Shown here: in pieces, positions 17,223-24,994 of the stretch
Layout of the letters: the number at the start of each line of letters is the position of its first letter
Position numbering within the stretch: position 1 is the first letter of the stretch
Assembly: GCA_024998565.1 (NCBI GenBank)
Contig: JACOEM010000008.1
Coordinates: forward strand, 62,001 to 126,000
Length of the DNA: 64,000 nt
Direction: 5' to 3'
DNA from: Nitrospira sp.
GTDB taxonomy: Bacteria; Nitrospirota; Nitrospiria; Nitrospirales; Nitrospiraceae
The notes under the pieces: model-generated
Seen by the model: the letters and a program-made list of their open reading frames with translations, nothing else
What the model was told of the DNA's origin: nothing
Database searches by the model: none
Made by a program: the position numbers and the translations under genes

Positions 17223-17933
17223 TCAGTTACGGGAAGGGAGCAGGAGATGCGTTTCATAACTCATGATACCAAGAAACGCCGCCAGCCCGAGGTAGTACAG
17301 GCCGTAGCTCACCCTGGTTGAGAGCGGCACATCGTAGTACCGTTCCGGCAGGCCGTGGGGACCGCCCCGGAAGGTCGCCATGAGGTGAGGGAGAGCCATG
17401 ATGGCGATCAGCAGCAGCATGGGACTCTGATTCATGACAAAGAGCCCGATCAGAATCGGCACACCCAGCCACCAGACCTTCGGCGAGATAATAGCCGTGA
17501 TGCGCCCGCCATCCAGCGGTGAGAGGGGAATGAGGTTGAACAGATTGATCATGAAGCCGGCATAAGCCAGGGCCAACAGCAATTGACTGTGGCTGTATTC
17601 TGCCGCGTAGTAGCAGGCCATGGCGGCAAACGTGCCGGCCACCGGGCCGGCGATGCCCACATAGGCCTCGGTTTCCACGTCCATCGGCTGTTCTTTGAGT
17701 TGAATCCAGGCACCCACGAACGGAATAAAGGTGGGAGCCCCGACGTTGAGGTTACGCTGCTTGGCGGCGGCATAATGCCCCAGCTCGTGGAACAGGATCA
17801 GCAGCACGAACCCCACCGCATACCACCAGCCGAAGATGAAACTATAGATCACCATCGACAGGAGCATGGTCCCGCCGGTGAGCGCAATCTTGCCCAGCTT
17901 GAGGCCGCCCAGGAGCAGCAGGAGAATTTTCAC
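17223..17933 (-). CDS. Site-2 protease family (M50) membrane metalloprotease
   Basis: 236 residues with about six membrane helices. The zinc motif HELGH (H49, E50, H53) lies within a helix and the second motif NLIPLSPLDGGR carries the third ligand, as in M50 rhomboid-independent intramembrane proteases. The start is GTG and overlaps the stop of the DUF2167 gene (GTGA), suggesting a coupled pair. No PDZ domain is present. The substrate is unknown; linkage to a membrane DUF2167 protein is worth noting. Confidence 0.9.
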   Translation of the reverse strand: MKILLLLLGGLKLGKIALTGGTMLLSMVIYSFIFGWWYAVGFVLLILFHELGHYAAAKQRNLNVGAPTFIPFVGAWIQLKEQPMDVETEAYVGIAGPVAGTFAAMACYYAAEYSHSQLLLALAYAGFMINLFNLIPLSPLDGGRITAIISPKVWWLGVPILIGLFVMNQSPMLLLIAIMALPHLMATFRGGPHGLPERYYDVPLSTRVSYGLYYLGLAAFLGIMSYETHLLLPSRN

Positions 17934-18826
17934 GACGACAATCCTCCGCCGCCACCCGGCTGCTCAGCCTGCGGTTTCTTCTTGAGGTATTTCGCGGCCA
18001 ATCCGCCGAGCGCAATCACCAACAGCATCAACAGCTTCTTTCCTGCAATCACCAGCGGAATGATGAACCCCCAGAGCTTCGCCAAGAGGCCGGACTTGAT
18101 CGCCGCGCCGGCGATGAGCGCCGACAGGCCGACCGCGGCCACCTTGTCGGTGGTACTATCGAAATCGGCATACCGTTTCCCCTCGATAAACTCCACATTG
18201 GACAACAGAAGTCCGACGTGCGGCTTCAGCATCGGCAACTGTTCCAGGGCGCCCACCATATTCATGCTGAGATACCCCTGCCGTCCCAGGGCCAGGGTGT
18301 TGTAATTGACCCCCACCGCCGATTCTCGCTCCTGCGCCGAGATCGCCCAGACCACCTTGTTCGCGGTCTTGTCGTAATGCGGCTTTTCTTCCCATCCACG
18401 AATGATCAGCGGGGGAAACCCTTGCGCCTGGCGGGTCTTGTTGTCTTCTTCCGTGCCTTCCTTAATGGAGGTCATCAGCGCATCGGCGTCCCAATTGGCC
18501 GCCTCGTCATCCTTCACATAGCCCGCATCGATATACCGGACCACCATGAACCACTGCTCACCCTCACCCATCGCCGTAACCAAACCGAGCTCCGAGCCGG
18601 ACGGGAAGTTCCCCATTTGCTTCAACAATTGTTGCGTCTCTGGTCCACCAAGGAACCGATACCCCTGAGGAAGTTTCAACAGAGCCTGATCGCCCAACTT
18701 CGCTTCGGCGGGCCCCACCAGCCAGGGAAGCGCGGACGGTTTCGGCTCATCCGCGATGGCGGGCAGCGTCCACGCGCATAGCGCCAGAACGATCACCGCC
18801 ATGAGCCTCAACTGATGCCCCACCAT
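17930..18826 (-). CDS. DUF2167 membrane protein
   Basis: 298 residues. A signal peptide (MAVIVLALCAWTLPAIA) leads into a periplasmic domain with KLPQGYRFLGGPETQQLL, GEGEQWFMVVRYIDAGYVKD and GFPPLIIRGWEEKPHYD, all typical of DUF2167. Two C-terminal membrane helices and a Gly-rich tail follow. ATG 18826 has an AGGAGG seven bases upstream. The biochemical function of DUF2167 is unknown. Translational coupling to an M50 protease suggests that they act together in the membrane. Confidence 0.88.
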   Translation of the reverse strand: MVGHQLRLMAVIVLALCAWTLPAIADEPKPSALPWLVGPAEAKLGDQALLKLPQGYRFLGGPETQQLLKQMGNFPSGSELGLVTAMGEGEQWFMVVRYIDAGYVKDDEAANWDADALMTSIKEGTEEDNKTRQAQGFPPLIIRGWEEKPHYDKTANKVVWAISAQERESAVGVNYNTLALGRQGYLSMNMVGALEQLPMLKPHVGLLLSNVEFIEGKRYADFDSTTDKVAAVGLSALIAGAAIKSGLLAKLWGFIIPLVIAGKKLLMLLVIALGGLAAKYLKKKPQAEQPGGGGGLSS

Positions 18827-19059
18827 AATCAGACCTCCTTCTACCGCCTATTTATATCTTGGCATGCGGAAACAAGAGAAACACATGATCGCTGTCGAAA
18901 TTGTACGATCATGACTGGATCATCTTATCGTATTCGTCGCACAGCCGGATTCAAAACGAGTTGGGGCCGTCTGAATATCGAGCCCGGGCGCCGGCCTCTC
19001 CTGTTCATCAAGTAGCCTCAGTCCCTTACTCCGTCGCACGTGCGACTCCAATTGGCCGG

Positions 19060-20172
19060 TCAGTACACCACCGTGGTCAATGACAGCGGCCCGACCGTCG
19101 TCTTGTCCAACACCTTGACCGCCACCCGGCCGATCACGCGACCATCTTCGGCTTCCACATCGACCCGCCAATCCCCCGGATCAAGCCCCTCCTTGAAGGT
19201 GTAGGCGCGATACCCTCCCTCACGTCCACCGGAAATCTTGAGCGGGATGCGGTCGGCATCGGTGAACGGTTGACCGGCGTCTGGGCGGTAATACCAGTGA
19301 TGATAGATCGTGGTCTTGAGCGCGACCGGCGCGAACACGGCCGTAAAACAATAGACGGGATCGTCGGCCGGGAGGACGCTGTCTGAGCTCTTCCACACTT
19401 CGTACCAGGATTTCTCAAAACTCAGTTCATACCGGTCACCCGAACGCTTCACCTCGTGATACATCCCGCCGAACTTGAGCGAGAGCGGCACCGGTGGAAT
19501 CCAATTCAAAAAATAGAACCCGACCAACAGCCCGATCAGGCCGAGGGCCGGCGCACCGGCCCACATCGCCTCACGAGTCGAACGATCTGAGTTGTTCCAA
19601 TAGATCAACTGTACGACGCGCAGGACCACCAGCACGGTGACCGCCGCTCCGGCCAGAAAGACCGCCGCATTCATCCAGCCGGTCATCACCGGGAAGAAGA
19701 AGGTAAAAAATGCGAAACAGACGAGGGCGTAGAGACTCACCAGCAATTGCACGTTCGACAACCGGCTGCGGAGAAATTCGTTGGCCACCAGAAACGCCAC
19801 CAACAGGCAGAAAAACACGGCCGTGCCGGCGAAGGTCGCGCTCTTGGAATAGAAGATCGCGTAGGCGCTGAAGAGGCCGCCCAACAGGAACTGAATGGCC
19901 ATCGGGGCATAGGGTTTGGCCTGCACGACCCATTTCATGAAGAACGGCGCATCCGGCGGGAGGTCGTCGACCGTGGCTTCCTGTGTTCCCAAGCGCCCGG
20001 TCAGCACGATCAGAAAACCCAGCAGGCTCAGGTACGCCAACAGCAGCAGGTTGTCCCGCAGACGGTCGATCCGCGTCAACACCAGCGTGTCGTAGGTCAC
20101 TCCGCTGAAGAAAAACAGTGGCGGCAGGTAGGGCTTGCCCAATACCGATTGGAATCGTTGCAATGAGACCAT
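19060..20172 (-). CDS. Membrane protein with C-terminal DUF2914 domain
   Basis: 370 residues. The first 250 hold about seven transmembrane helices; the C-terminal 120 residues match DUF2914, including IYHHWYYRPD, IPLKISGGREGGYRAY and GDWRVDVEAEDGRVIG. DUF2914 looks like an extracytoplasmic sandwich domain of unknown role. The gene stands alone, with a 233-base gap after it and a pair of palindromic repeats before it. No function is assigned. Confidence 0.85.
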   Translation of the reverse strand: MVSLQRFQSVLGKPYLPPLFFFSGVTYDTLVLTRIDRLRDNLLLLAYLSLLGFLIVLTGRLGTQEATVDDLPPDAPFFMKWVVQAKPYAPMAIQFLLGGLFSAYAIFYSKSATFAGTAVFFCLLVAFLVANEFLRSRLSNVQLLVSLYALVCFAFFTFFFPVMTGWMNAAVFLAGAAVTVLVVLRVVQLIYWNNSDRSTREAMWAGAPALGLIGLLVGFYFLNWIPPVPLSLKFGGMYHEVKRSGDRYELSFEKSWYEVWKSSDSVLPADDPVYCFTAVFAPVALKTTIYHHWYYRPDAGQPFTDADRIPLKISGGREGGYRAYTFKEGLDPGDWRVDVEAEDGRVIGRVAVKVLDKTTVGPLSLTTVVY

Positions 20173-20290
20173 GTGCTAGATTTCAGGAGACGCAGGCGAT
20201 TGTCAAACGAAGAGAGGAATTGATCGCAGAAGTCAGCAAGTGGATCAATTCAATGACGGGTCACGAACACCCGCTTTGATCAATGACAAC

Positions 20291-20414
20291 CGGCAGCTCA
20301 ACATGGTCATCCAGGCAAGGCCGCAAGGGAGAAGGAACCGCAGGCGTACCCTTTGCGGTACGTCGAGGATGCTTTCGATCTGAGAACGCAGCTGGGGGCC
20401 ATGTTCAGCTGCCG
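20291..20414. repeat. Large palindromic repeat, family A copy 2
   Basis: About 124 bases. The outer arms pair (CGGCAGCTCAACATGG against the reverse complement of CCATGTTCAGCTGCCG) and the core contains GGCAAGGCCGCA and a central CGTAC...GTACG hairpin. It sits directly before copy 3 in the gap between two minus-strand genes. Apart from these two copies the 20173-20547 gap holds nothing I recognise. Confidence 0.7.
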
Positions 20415-20423
20415 ACGACAATA

Positions 20424-20549
20424 CAGGATACTCAAAACGGTTGTCCGGCAAGGCCGCAGCGAGTGAGAGGGCGAGGCGTACTCTGCCTCGTACGTCGAGC
20501 CCTGGAACGAAGCGAGAACGCCGCCGGGAACCGTTTTCAGGATCCTGTC
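20424..20549. repeat. Large palindromic repeat, family A copy 3
   Basis: About 126 bases. The arms pair (CAGGATACTCAAAACGG against the reverse complement of CCGTTTTCAGGATCCTG), with the shared core GGCAAGGCCGCAGCGAG and a central CGTAC...GTACG hairpin. The right edge overlaps the stop codon of the next minus-strand gene. Confidence 0.75.
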
Positions 20550-21609
20550 AGATGAAGGGAGGGAGCGGCGCATACGTCACATCATACCCCAGCAGACGTT
20601 CCAGCCACGCAGCCATATGTTCTTCAGGCAAGGGCGCGCGATTCAAGCGGGCCTCCAGTTGAAAGCCTCCCGCAGTGCCGACGATTCCAATGATGGCTGA
20701 CGCGTCGCCGCCCTCCGGCATCAACTCCTGCGTCTGGAATTCACAGAGCGTGCTATACAAGCGTCCCTGCGGCTCGATCGTAGCAAGCACTTCCGGCAAT
20801 TCGCCCAACGCGCAATGCACGGAACAGCGGTACACCGAACGGGCGCCAGGTTGCACCGCGGCAAACGCCTCCAACGCCGGCTCCGAAAAACCCGTCAGGT
20901 AGGCACGCACACCGGCCGGCTGCGGCGCAAAGGTGGCCGCCAACCGGCTCGCCGGCACGAGAAACTCGTAGGCATCCAGGGAGTTGTATTCGAACTGACA
21001 GGGGCCGAAAGCATCCGGCCAGGAACAGAAAAACGGCGTTGCCGGATCTGCCGGCCTCAACACCAGGCTATCCTTCTCCACGGAGGTTTCCACCGGCAGA
21101 TCCAACGTCCCGATGGCGTCGAGAAAGATCGCCCGCCGCTCATCGATCCATTCCACCCGCCGCGCATCCTCACGTGTTTCCCCCGGCGTCACCACCTCCT
21201 GGGTATGCAGGCGCACGCGGATAAAAGCATGGTTATGCCGGAAGCCCAGCCAGAACATGCACGCGGGATGGTGAAATCTGAGCCCCGGTTTCGTACGCCA
21301 GGGATGGCTGATGGAGCAGTAGGTGCCGACGTCCTGAAACCGCTGATAAACCGTATGGTACCCGCCGGCGAGCAGGAAAAAATCGCCCTGCCAGGCCTCG
21401 CGAATATGCAGGAGCGTGACGTCTTCCGTCGCCCAGTGATCGAGCTGATCGAACGCATCGGGAGAATCGACGGCCCAATCCTCCACATAGCAAATCACAT
21501 CCCTGGCGGGATGCGCGGGCTTCAGGCCCAGGGCCGTCAGCCGCTCCCCGACCGCCAGCACCTCTCGAAAGGTCAATCGGCCCGAGGTCTCCCACCGCCG
21601 TTCACGCAC
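20548..21609 (-). CDS. Conserved hypothetical protein
   Basis: 353 residues from GTG 21609, chosen because GGAGGG lies five bases upstream; an in-frame GTG at 21624 has no such signal. The sequence is rich in aromatic residues and His (YHTVYQRFQDVGTYCSISHP, HHPACMFWLGFRHNHAFI) and shows no signal peptide, membrane segment or nucleotide-binding loop. I do not recognise the family. It is probably cytoplasmic. The stop codon lies in a family A palindrome. Confidence 0.75.
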   Translation of the reverse strand: MRERRWETSGRLTFREVLAVGERLTALGLKPAHPARDVICYVEDWAVDSPDAFDQLDHWATEDVTLLHIREAWQGDFFLLAGGYHTVYQRFQDVGTYCSISHPWRTKPGLRFHHPACMFWLGFRHNHAFIRVRLHTQEVVTPGETREDARRVEWIDERRAIFLDAIGTLDLPVETSVEKDSLVLRPADPATPFFCSWPDAFGPCQFEYNSLDAYEFLVPASRLAATFAPQPAGVRAYLTGFSEPALEAFAAVQPGARSVYRCSVHCALGELPEVLATIEPQGRLYSTLCEFQTQELMPEGGDASAIIGIVGTAGGFQLEARLNRAPLPEEHMAAWLERLLGYDVTYAPLPPFI

Positions 21610-21654
21610 AACGACCCTCCGCACTCTGCACGCGACGGCCGAACCCGCACCGCG

Positions 21655-22284
21655 TCACTTGGCTGACTTCAGCGTGCGGCCCTCGATCTTGGTATCGGTG
21701 ATAAACCGCTCAATCCCGTCTTGCAGGAGGCCGGACATGAGCGTTTCCACATCTTCGCTGGTGAACCAGAACACCAGCTTGGTCTGTTCGCCCTGAATAT
21801 TGCGCACGGTGCTGCTGTCGTCCGCGAGATTCCTGGCCTTGACGACCAGCCGGCTTTCGCCGGTCAATTTGGTATTGAACACCCGGCTTTTCGCGTTCGT
21901 CGAGAAGTCCCGGATTTCGCCCCCGATCACGATATCCGCGCCTGACACTCCGACGCCCGCCTGCACGACGCGCGCATCCCATCCGCGGCGGTTCCATCCC
22001 CGCACGCGCAACGTTTCGGCCAGCGCTTCGGCAATGGTCACTCCCGGCGCGCCTCCGCTGACATTGAAATTCGTGACCCCGCCGCCCAAATGGGTGCGTT
22101 GCCCGATCTTCGACCGGTCGGTGCGCAAATCCTCAAACGGTTCGATCACAATCTTCAACGGCTCAGTCTGGCTGCTCTGTGCGAACGGCTGTTGCGTCTG
22201 AAGATTCAGCGAAACCATTTCTCCGGTTCCGGCACAGCCCAAGAGCAGGGCCAAACCCAGTGCGACACAACACTGACCTACCAT
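21655..22284 (-). CDS. Outer-membrane-type lipoprotein of unknown function
   Basis: 209 residues from ATG 22284. A lipoprotein signal peptide with lipobox LLLGC is followed by a mature domain containing IVIEPFEDLRTDRSKIG, PGVTIAEALAETLRVRGW and DIVIGGEIRDFSTNAKS. The pattern (a PF-x-D stretch, then a variable-lipoprotein beta-alpha domain) recalls YajG and related lipoproteins, but the match is by eye and weak. It is probably attached to the inner face of the outer membrane. It lies upstream of the unknown 20548-21609 gene with a 45-base gap, so the two may be co-transcribed. Confidence 0.75.
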   Translation of the reverse strand: MVGQCCVALGLALLLGCAGTGEMVSLNLQTQQPFAQSSQTEPLKIVIEPFEDLRTDRSKIGQRTHLGGGVTNFNVSGGAPGVTIAEALAETLRVRGWNRRGWDARVVQAGVGVSGADIVIGGEIRDFSTNAKSRVFNTKLTGESRLVVKARNLADDSSTVRNIQGEQTKLVFWFTSEDVETLMSGLLQDGIERFITDTKIEGRTLKSAK

Positions 22285-22473
22285 GCGACATCCCTGTGCA
22301 ATCACACATCCCTCCCTGTCAGTAAGTGACCTTCCCAAAGACGCGCACAGTCTACCCAACTCGCAGCCGGATGACAAACGGGAAGGAGGCCCAGCATCAA
22401 CGCGCGTAAGCTGCTCGCTGAATGCCGATGGCGGAGAAAACCCACCGCCGGAAAGAGTCGACTGCAGGGCCGA

Positions 22474-23103
22474 TCAAGGCGTCAGGAGCGGCAGGAGACT
22501 CCGGAAGGTTGCACGGCCCACCTCCGGCAAACGCCCCTCGGCCATGGCCGGCTGATCCAGCGGCACGAACCGGGCAATCTTGAACCAGGCCCGACCGGAC
22601 AAGACCGCCGCCAATTGAGCCTTGCGGTCGTGAGTAATCGGCAGGGTATAACCTTCGCCCCGCTTCCATTCCCAGAACGTGGGAGCAAGGGACAACTCCA
22701 ACCCCTGACCGGCCAGCTGGTGGAATCGATCGAAGAAGTTCTTCTTGCACTGTTTGACCTGCCCCCCTTCCACAATCATGGCGAAGACGAGATGGTGGCC
22801 CCACCAGCAGAGCGAGCGAAAGGTGAACTTGTCGTCCCCGAGGAAGTGTTTGGGATAATCCAGATATTGGTAGGGGCATTCTTCAAGCCGTTCGCCCTTC
22901 ACAACCTGCATTTTTGAGGGATCGAACCCTGGCGGCACCAGCAGCGCGGCCCGGCTCAGCTCTTCCTGCAACCCGGCCTGGAGTTCGGTGAGCAGATCGC
23001 GCACCTTGAGGATGATACGTTCCTTGGCACGAAACAGCTCCCCGTCCGCGACCAAGGTAAGTTCAGCGGGTGTCAGCGAGGAGTCTTGTGACGGAAAAGC
23101 CAT
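22474..23103 (-). CDS. Hypothetical protein
   Basis: 209 residues from ATG 23103. Notable stretches are LTLVADGELFRAKERIILKV, CPYQYLDYPKHF and RSLCWWGHHLVFAMIV. There are no membrane helices or signal peptide. The family is not recognised. The composition (Trp/Phe-rich, with a predicted helical N-terminus) suggests a folded cytoplasmic protein. It lies in a run of small minus-strand genes of unknown function. Confidence 0.7.
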   Translation of the reverse strand: MAFPSQDSSLTPAELTLVADGELFRAKERIILKVRDLLTELQAGLQEELSRAALLVPPGFDPSKMQVVKGERLEECPYQYLDYPKHFLGDDKFTFRSLCWWGHHLVFAMIVEGGQVKQCKKNFFDRFHQLAGQGLELSLAPTFWEWKRGEGYTLPITHDRKAQLAAVLSGRAWFKIARFVPLDQPAMAEGRLPEVGRATFRSLLPLLTP

Positions 23104-23142
23104 CGTTCGTGTTCCAAGACGGGTCGGGTCCGGCAAGGTACG

Positions 23143-23169
23143 TTTCACGTTTTACATTTCACGTTTCAG
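23143..23169. repeat. Short intergenic repeat, ACGTTTCACG type
   Basis: ACGTTTCACGTTTTACATTT followed by CACGTTTCAG: three head-to-tail versions of a TTTCACGTTT motif. Similar runs occur at 23716-23752, 31331-31360, 31411-31432 and 34627-34661, always between genes. Confidence 0.5.
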
Positions 23170-23210
23170 GGCTGTTGTGCGAGAGACCGGCGGACTTTTT
23201 CAGCATCCGA

Positions 23211-23585
23211 CTAGGACTTCTGGTGGGATTCAAACACCGACACCTGCAAATCGAATATCCGGCGACAGTCGGCGCAACGCAGGCCTACGCTGTCCCGGAT
23301 GACATCCAATTCGCGAATGGTGACGGACACGGGATGCGCCTGAAGGCAGGCCTCCAACAGTTCCTTCGCCGTCGGGAGCGCCTTGGCGCCCGACATGTCG
23401 CCGTCAACCGGCACCGCCGCCACCCGCGCCACCACCTGGTTCGGTGCCATGTGATGCATCATGCGGCAGGACGTGCAGGCGATGATCAGCCGCCCCTCCT
23501 CGTCGATGCGCTTGAGCGACAGGCAGAGAGGATGGACGGCGAAGCACTGTTGTACGAAGGCGCCGCTTTGAAATCGCTGCCCCAT
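23211..23585 (-). CDS. Small protein with two CxxC pairs
   Basis: 124 residues from ATG 23585. Two cysteine pairs, CTSC (followed by RMMHHM) and CADC (followed by RRIFDLQ), suggest one zinc site. The N-terminal part also carries single Cys and His residues. It is cytoplasmic by appearance. Function unknown. The region contains two further Cys-rich small proteins (24093-24383 and 16143-16337), unrelated by eye. Confidence 0.65.
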   Translation of the reverse strand: MGQRFQSGAFVQQCFAVHPLCLSLKRIDEEGRLIIACTSCRMMHHMAPNQVVARVAAVPVDGDMSGAKALPTAKELLEACLQAHPVSVTIRELDVIRDSVGLRCADCRRIFDLQVSVFESHQKS

Positions 23586-23619
23586 AGCCACCTAATAGAA
23601 CAGAAGGGCCAAAAGAGCC

Positions 23620-23752
23620 TATGGCGTATAGCTTATAGCGGAAGGCAAGAAATCGAGAGTGGGGGTACTTGCTATCAGCTATAAGCCATCAACCATACGC
23701 TCTTATCCCCTGAGATACGCTTCACGTCTTACGTTTCACGTTTTACGCTTCA
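23620..23752. repeat. Intergenic repeats of two types
   Basis: First a TATGGCGTATAGCTTATAGC-type repeat with a partner GCTATCAGCTATAAGCC in opposite orientation (about 23620-23700), then an ACGTTTCACG-type run (23716-23752). The first type recurs near 34597-34620 and 52380-52480. No coding potential is seen. Confidence 0.5.
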
Positions 23753-23760
23753 ACCTGCCG

Positions 23761-24096
23761 CTACAGCTTCGCCAACCCCAGCATCATGAGCACTCCAAGG
23801 GCGTAGGGAATCATACAGGAATACAGCACGGCATTGAAGGCTCGCTCCGGCGAGGTCGATCGAACGGTGTGATCTTTGTAAATGAACTCGTAGGCAAGAA
23901 TCAGCAGCGTGAGGGTCAGCACGAAGACCCGGCTCGTACGAGGCCAGGTGTAGTGCCCGCTCACGATGAAATTGGCCGTAAAGAAGCCGCTCGAGATAAA
24001 CAGGAGCGGCGCAAGCACATAGCGAAGGGTGTGGGAAAAGTAGACGTGCCAGACAGGTCTGGTGGATCGTTGCTGCGGATCGAGTAAGAGGGTCAT
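23761..24096 (-). CDS. Small membrane protein
   Basis: 111 residues with three predicted transmembrane helices (YVLAPLLFISSGFFTANFIV, VFVLTLTLLILAYEFI, LYSCMIPYALGVLMMLGLA). The start overlaps the stop of the zinc-finger gene upstream by four bases (ATGA), so both are probably made from one transcript. The family is not recognised. Confidence 0.7.
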   Translation of the reverse strand: MTLLLDPQQRSTRPVWHVYFSHTLRYVLAPLLFISSGFFTANFIVSGHYTWPRTSRVFVLTLTLLILAYEFIYKDHTVRSTSPERAFNAVLYSCMIPYALGVLMMLGLAKL

Positions 24097-24383
24097 GACC
24101 CGACTGGTGCGGGTTGGCTTGAGGGCGGCGGAACGGTTTGCTTCGCCTGTTCCTCAGCAGTCCGGCAGGTTTTGCAAATGCGCGGACGCTGCTTGAGGAA
24201 TCTGATCCTCCCGCTGGCCAGACAACTATAGTGCACAAACTCATCGCACACCGCGCAACGCGACCAGCCGCCGCGCAACATCGTCTTATCACGGTAGAGA
24301 CCCTGCTGGCACACCTTGCAGTTCCGAGGCTCGATCCCCAGCAGCATGGGCTCCCACTCACCAGCAGCTTTACGAATACTCAT
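24093..24383 (-). CDS. Zinc-finger protein, LIM/RING-like cysteine spacing
   Basis: 96 residues from ATG 24383. Four cysteine knuckles follow one another: CKVC, CAVC, then HYSC and CKTC, giving a cross-brace-like Cys/His arrangement that could bind two zinc ions. A Pro/Ser-rich tail follows. Such modules are rare in bacteria and usually mediate protein contacts. It is coupled to a small membrane protein downstream, so the pair may form a membrane-anchored complex. Function unknown. Confidence 0.7.
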   Translation of the reverse strand: MSIRKAAGEWEPMLLGIEPRNCKVCQQGLYRDKTMLRGGWSRCAVCDEFVHYSCLASGRIRFLKQRPRICKTCRTAEEQAKQTVPPPSSQPAPVGS

Positions 24384-24435
24384 AGGGCGGGAGTATAGCG
24401 AAGGGCTCGAAGAAAAAACAAGGAGGGAGAGGAGG

Positions 24436-24601
24436 GAGGGTTGGCCCGGTGATCCCCCGAAAGACACGGCCGGCTCACCGTCTCGCCGGCGTGCGCAAAC
24501 GTGACGCTCGTTATTCCTCGCGTCGCGCACCTCGCGCAACGCGCGGCCTCGGAAGGCCCTCGTTGGACGCGCGCAGTTGGGGGACCACCAGGCCACCCTC
24601 C
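24436..24601. repeat. Large palindromic repeat, family B copy 1
   Basis: The outer arms pair (GGGTTGGCCCGGTGATCCCC against the reverse complement of GGGGACCACCAGGCCACCC). The core includes GACGCGCGCAGTTGG. About 75 bases of the left half are nearly identical, in inverted orientation, to part of copy 3 at 30158-30325. Confidence 0.7.
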
Positions 24602-24644
24602 AGGGGAAATAGGGGCGAGGGGAAACACTAGAAGATTACTAGGT

Positions 24645-24878
24645 TTATAGATGGAGTCTCTTGCGGATATCGCGCAACGACTTGGCGACTGACAGCGGCT
24701 TAGTAAGCTTTCGCTTCCAGGCGGAATATCGTTGTTCTGCCTCTGCGACCCAGGCTTCGTCCACTGAGGTCAGGCGTTCGCCGGTCATCCCTGCCATGAG
24801 TCGCTCAGCCAACCGTTCACGCTCAGTCGGCGAAAGCTTCCGGGCCTGTTTTTCAATAGTCAGGGCAAGGGTCGTCAT
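24645..24878 (-). CDS. Addiction-module antitoxin-like protein (orphan)
   Basis: 77 residues from ATG 24878, with AAGGAG upstream. LSPTERERLAERLMAGM followed by DEAWVAEAEQRYSAW is typical of the short antitoxin family that pairs with RelE/ParE-type toxins. No toxin gene lies on either side: downstream there is only a palindromic repeat, and upstream a gap and the restriction gene. It is therefore either an orphan or a relic. Such antitoxins normally bind the toxin through the C-terminal half. Confidence 0.75.
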   Translation of the reverse strand: MTTLALTIEKQARKLSPTERERLAERLMAGMTGERLTSVDEAWVAEAEQRYSAWKRKLTKPLSVAKSLRDIRKRLHL

Positions 24879-24994
24879 CGGCTCCACTCCTTGAAAAATG
24901 TCTCAGAAACCCTACGCTGCTTTGGAAAACTCTACAACCTGCCGGAATTCTCTGCAACCCATGCCCCTCCTGAGACCGGTATCGTGATCGTGGG

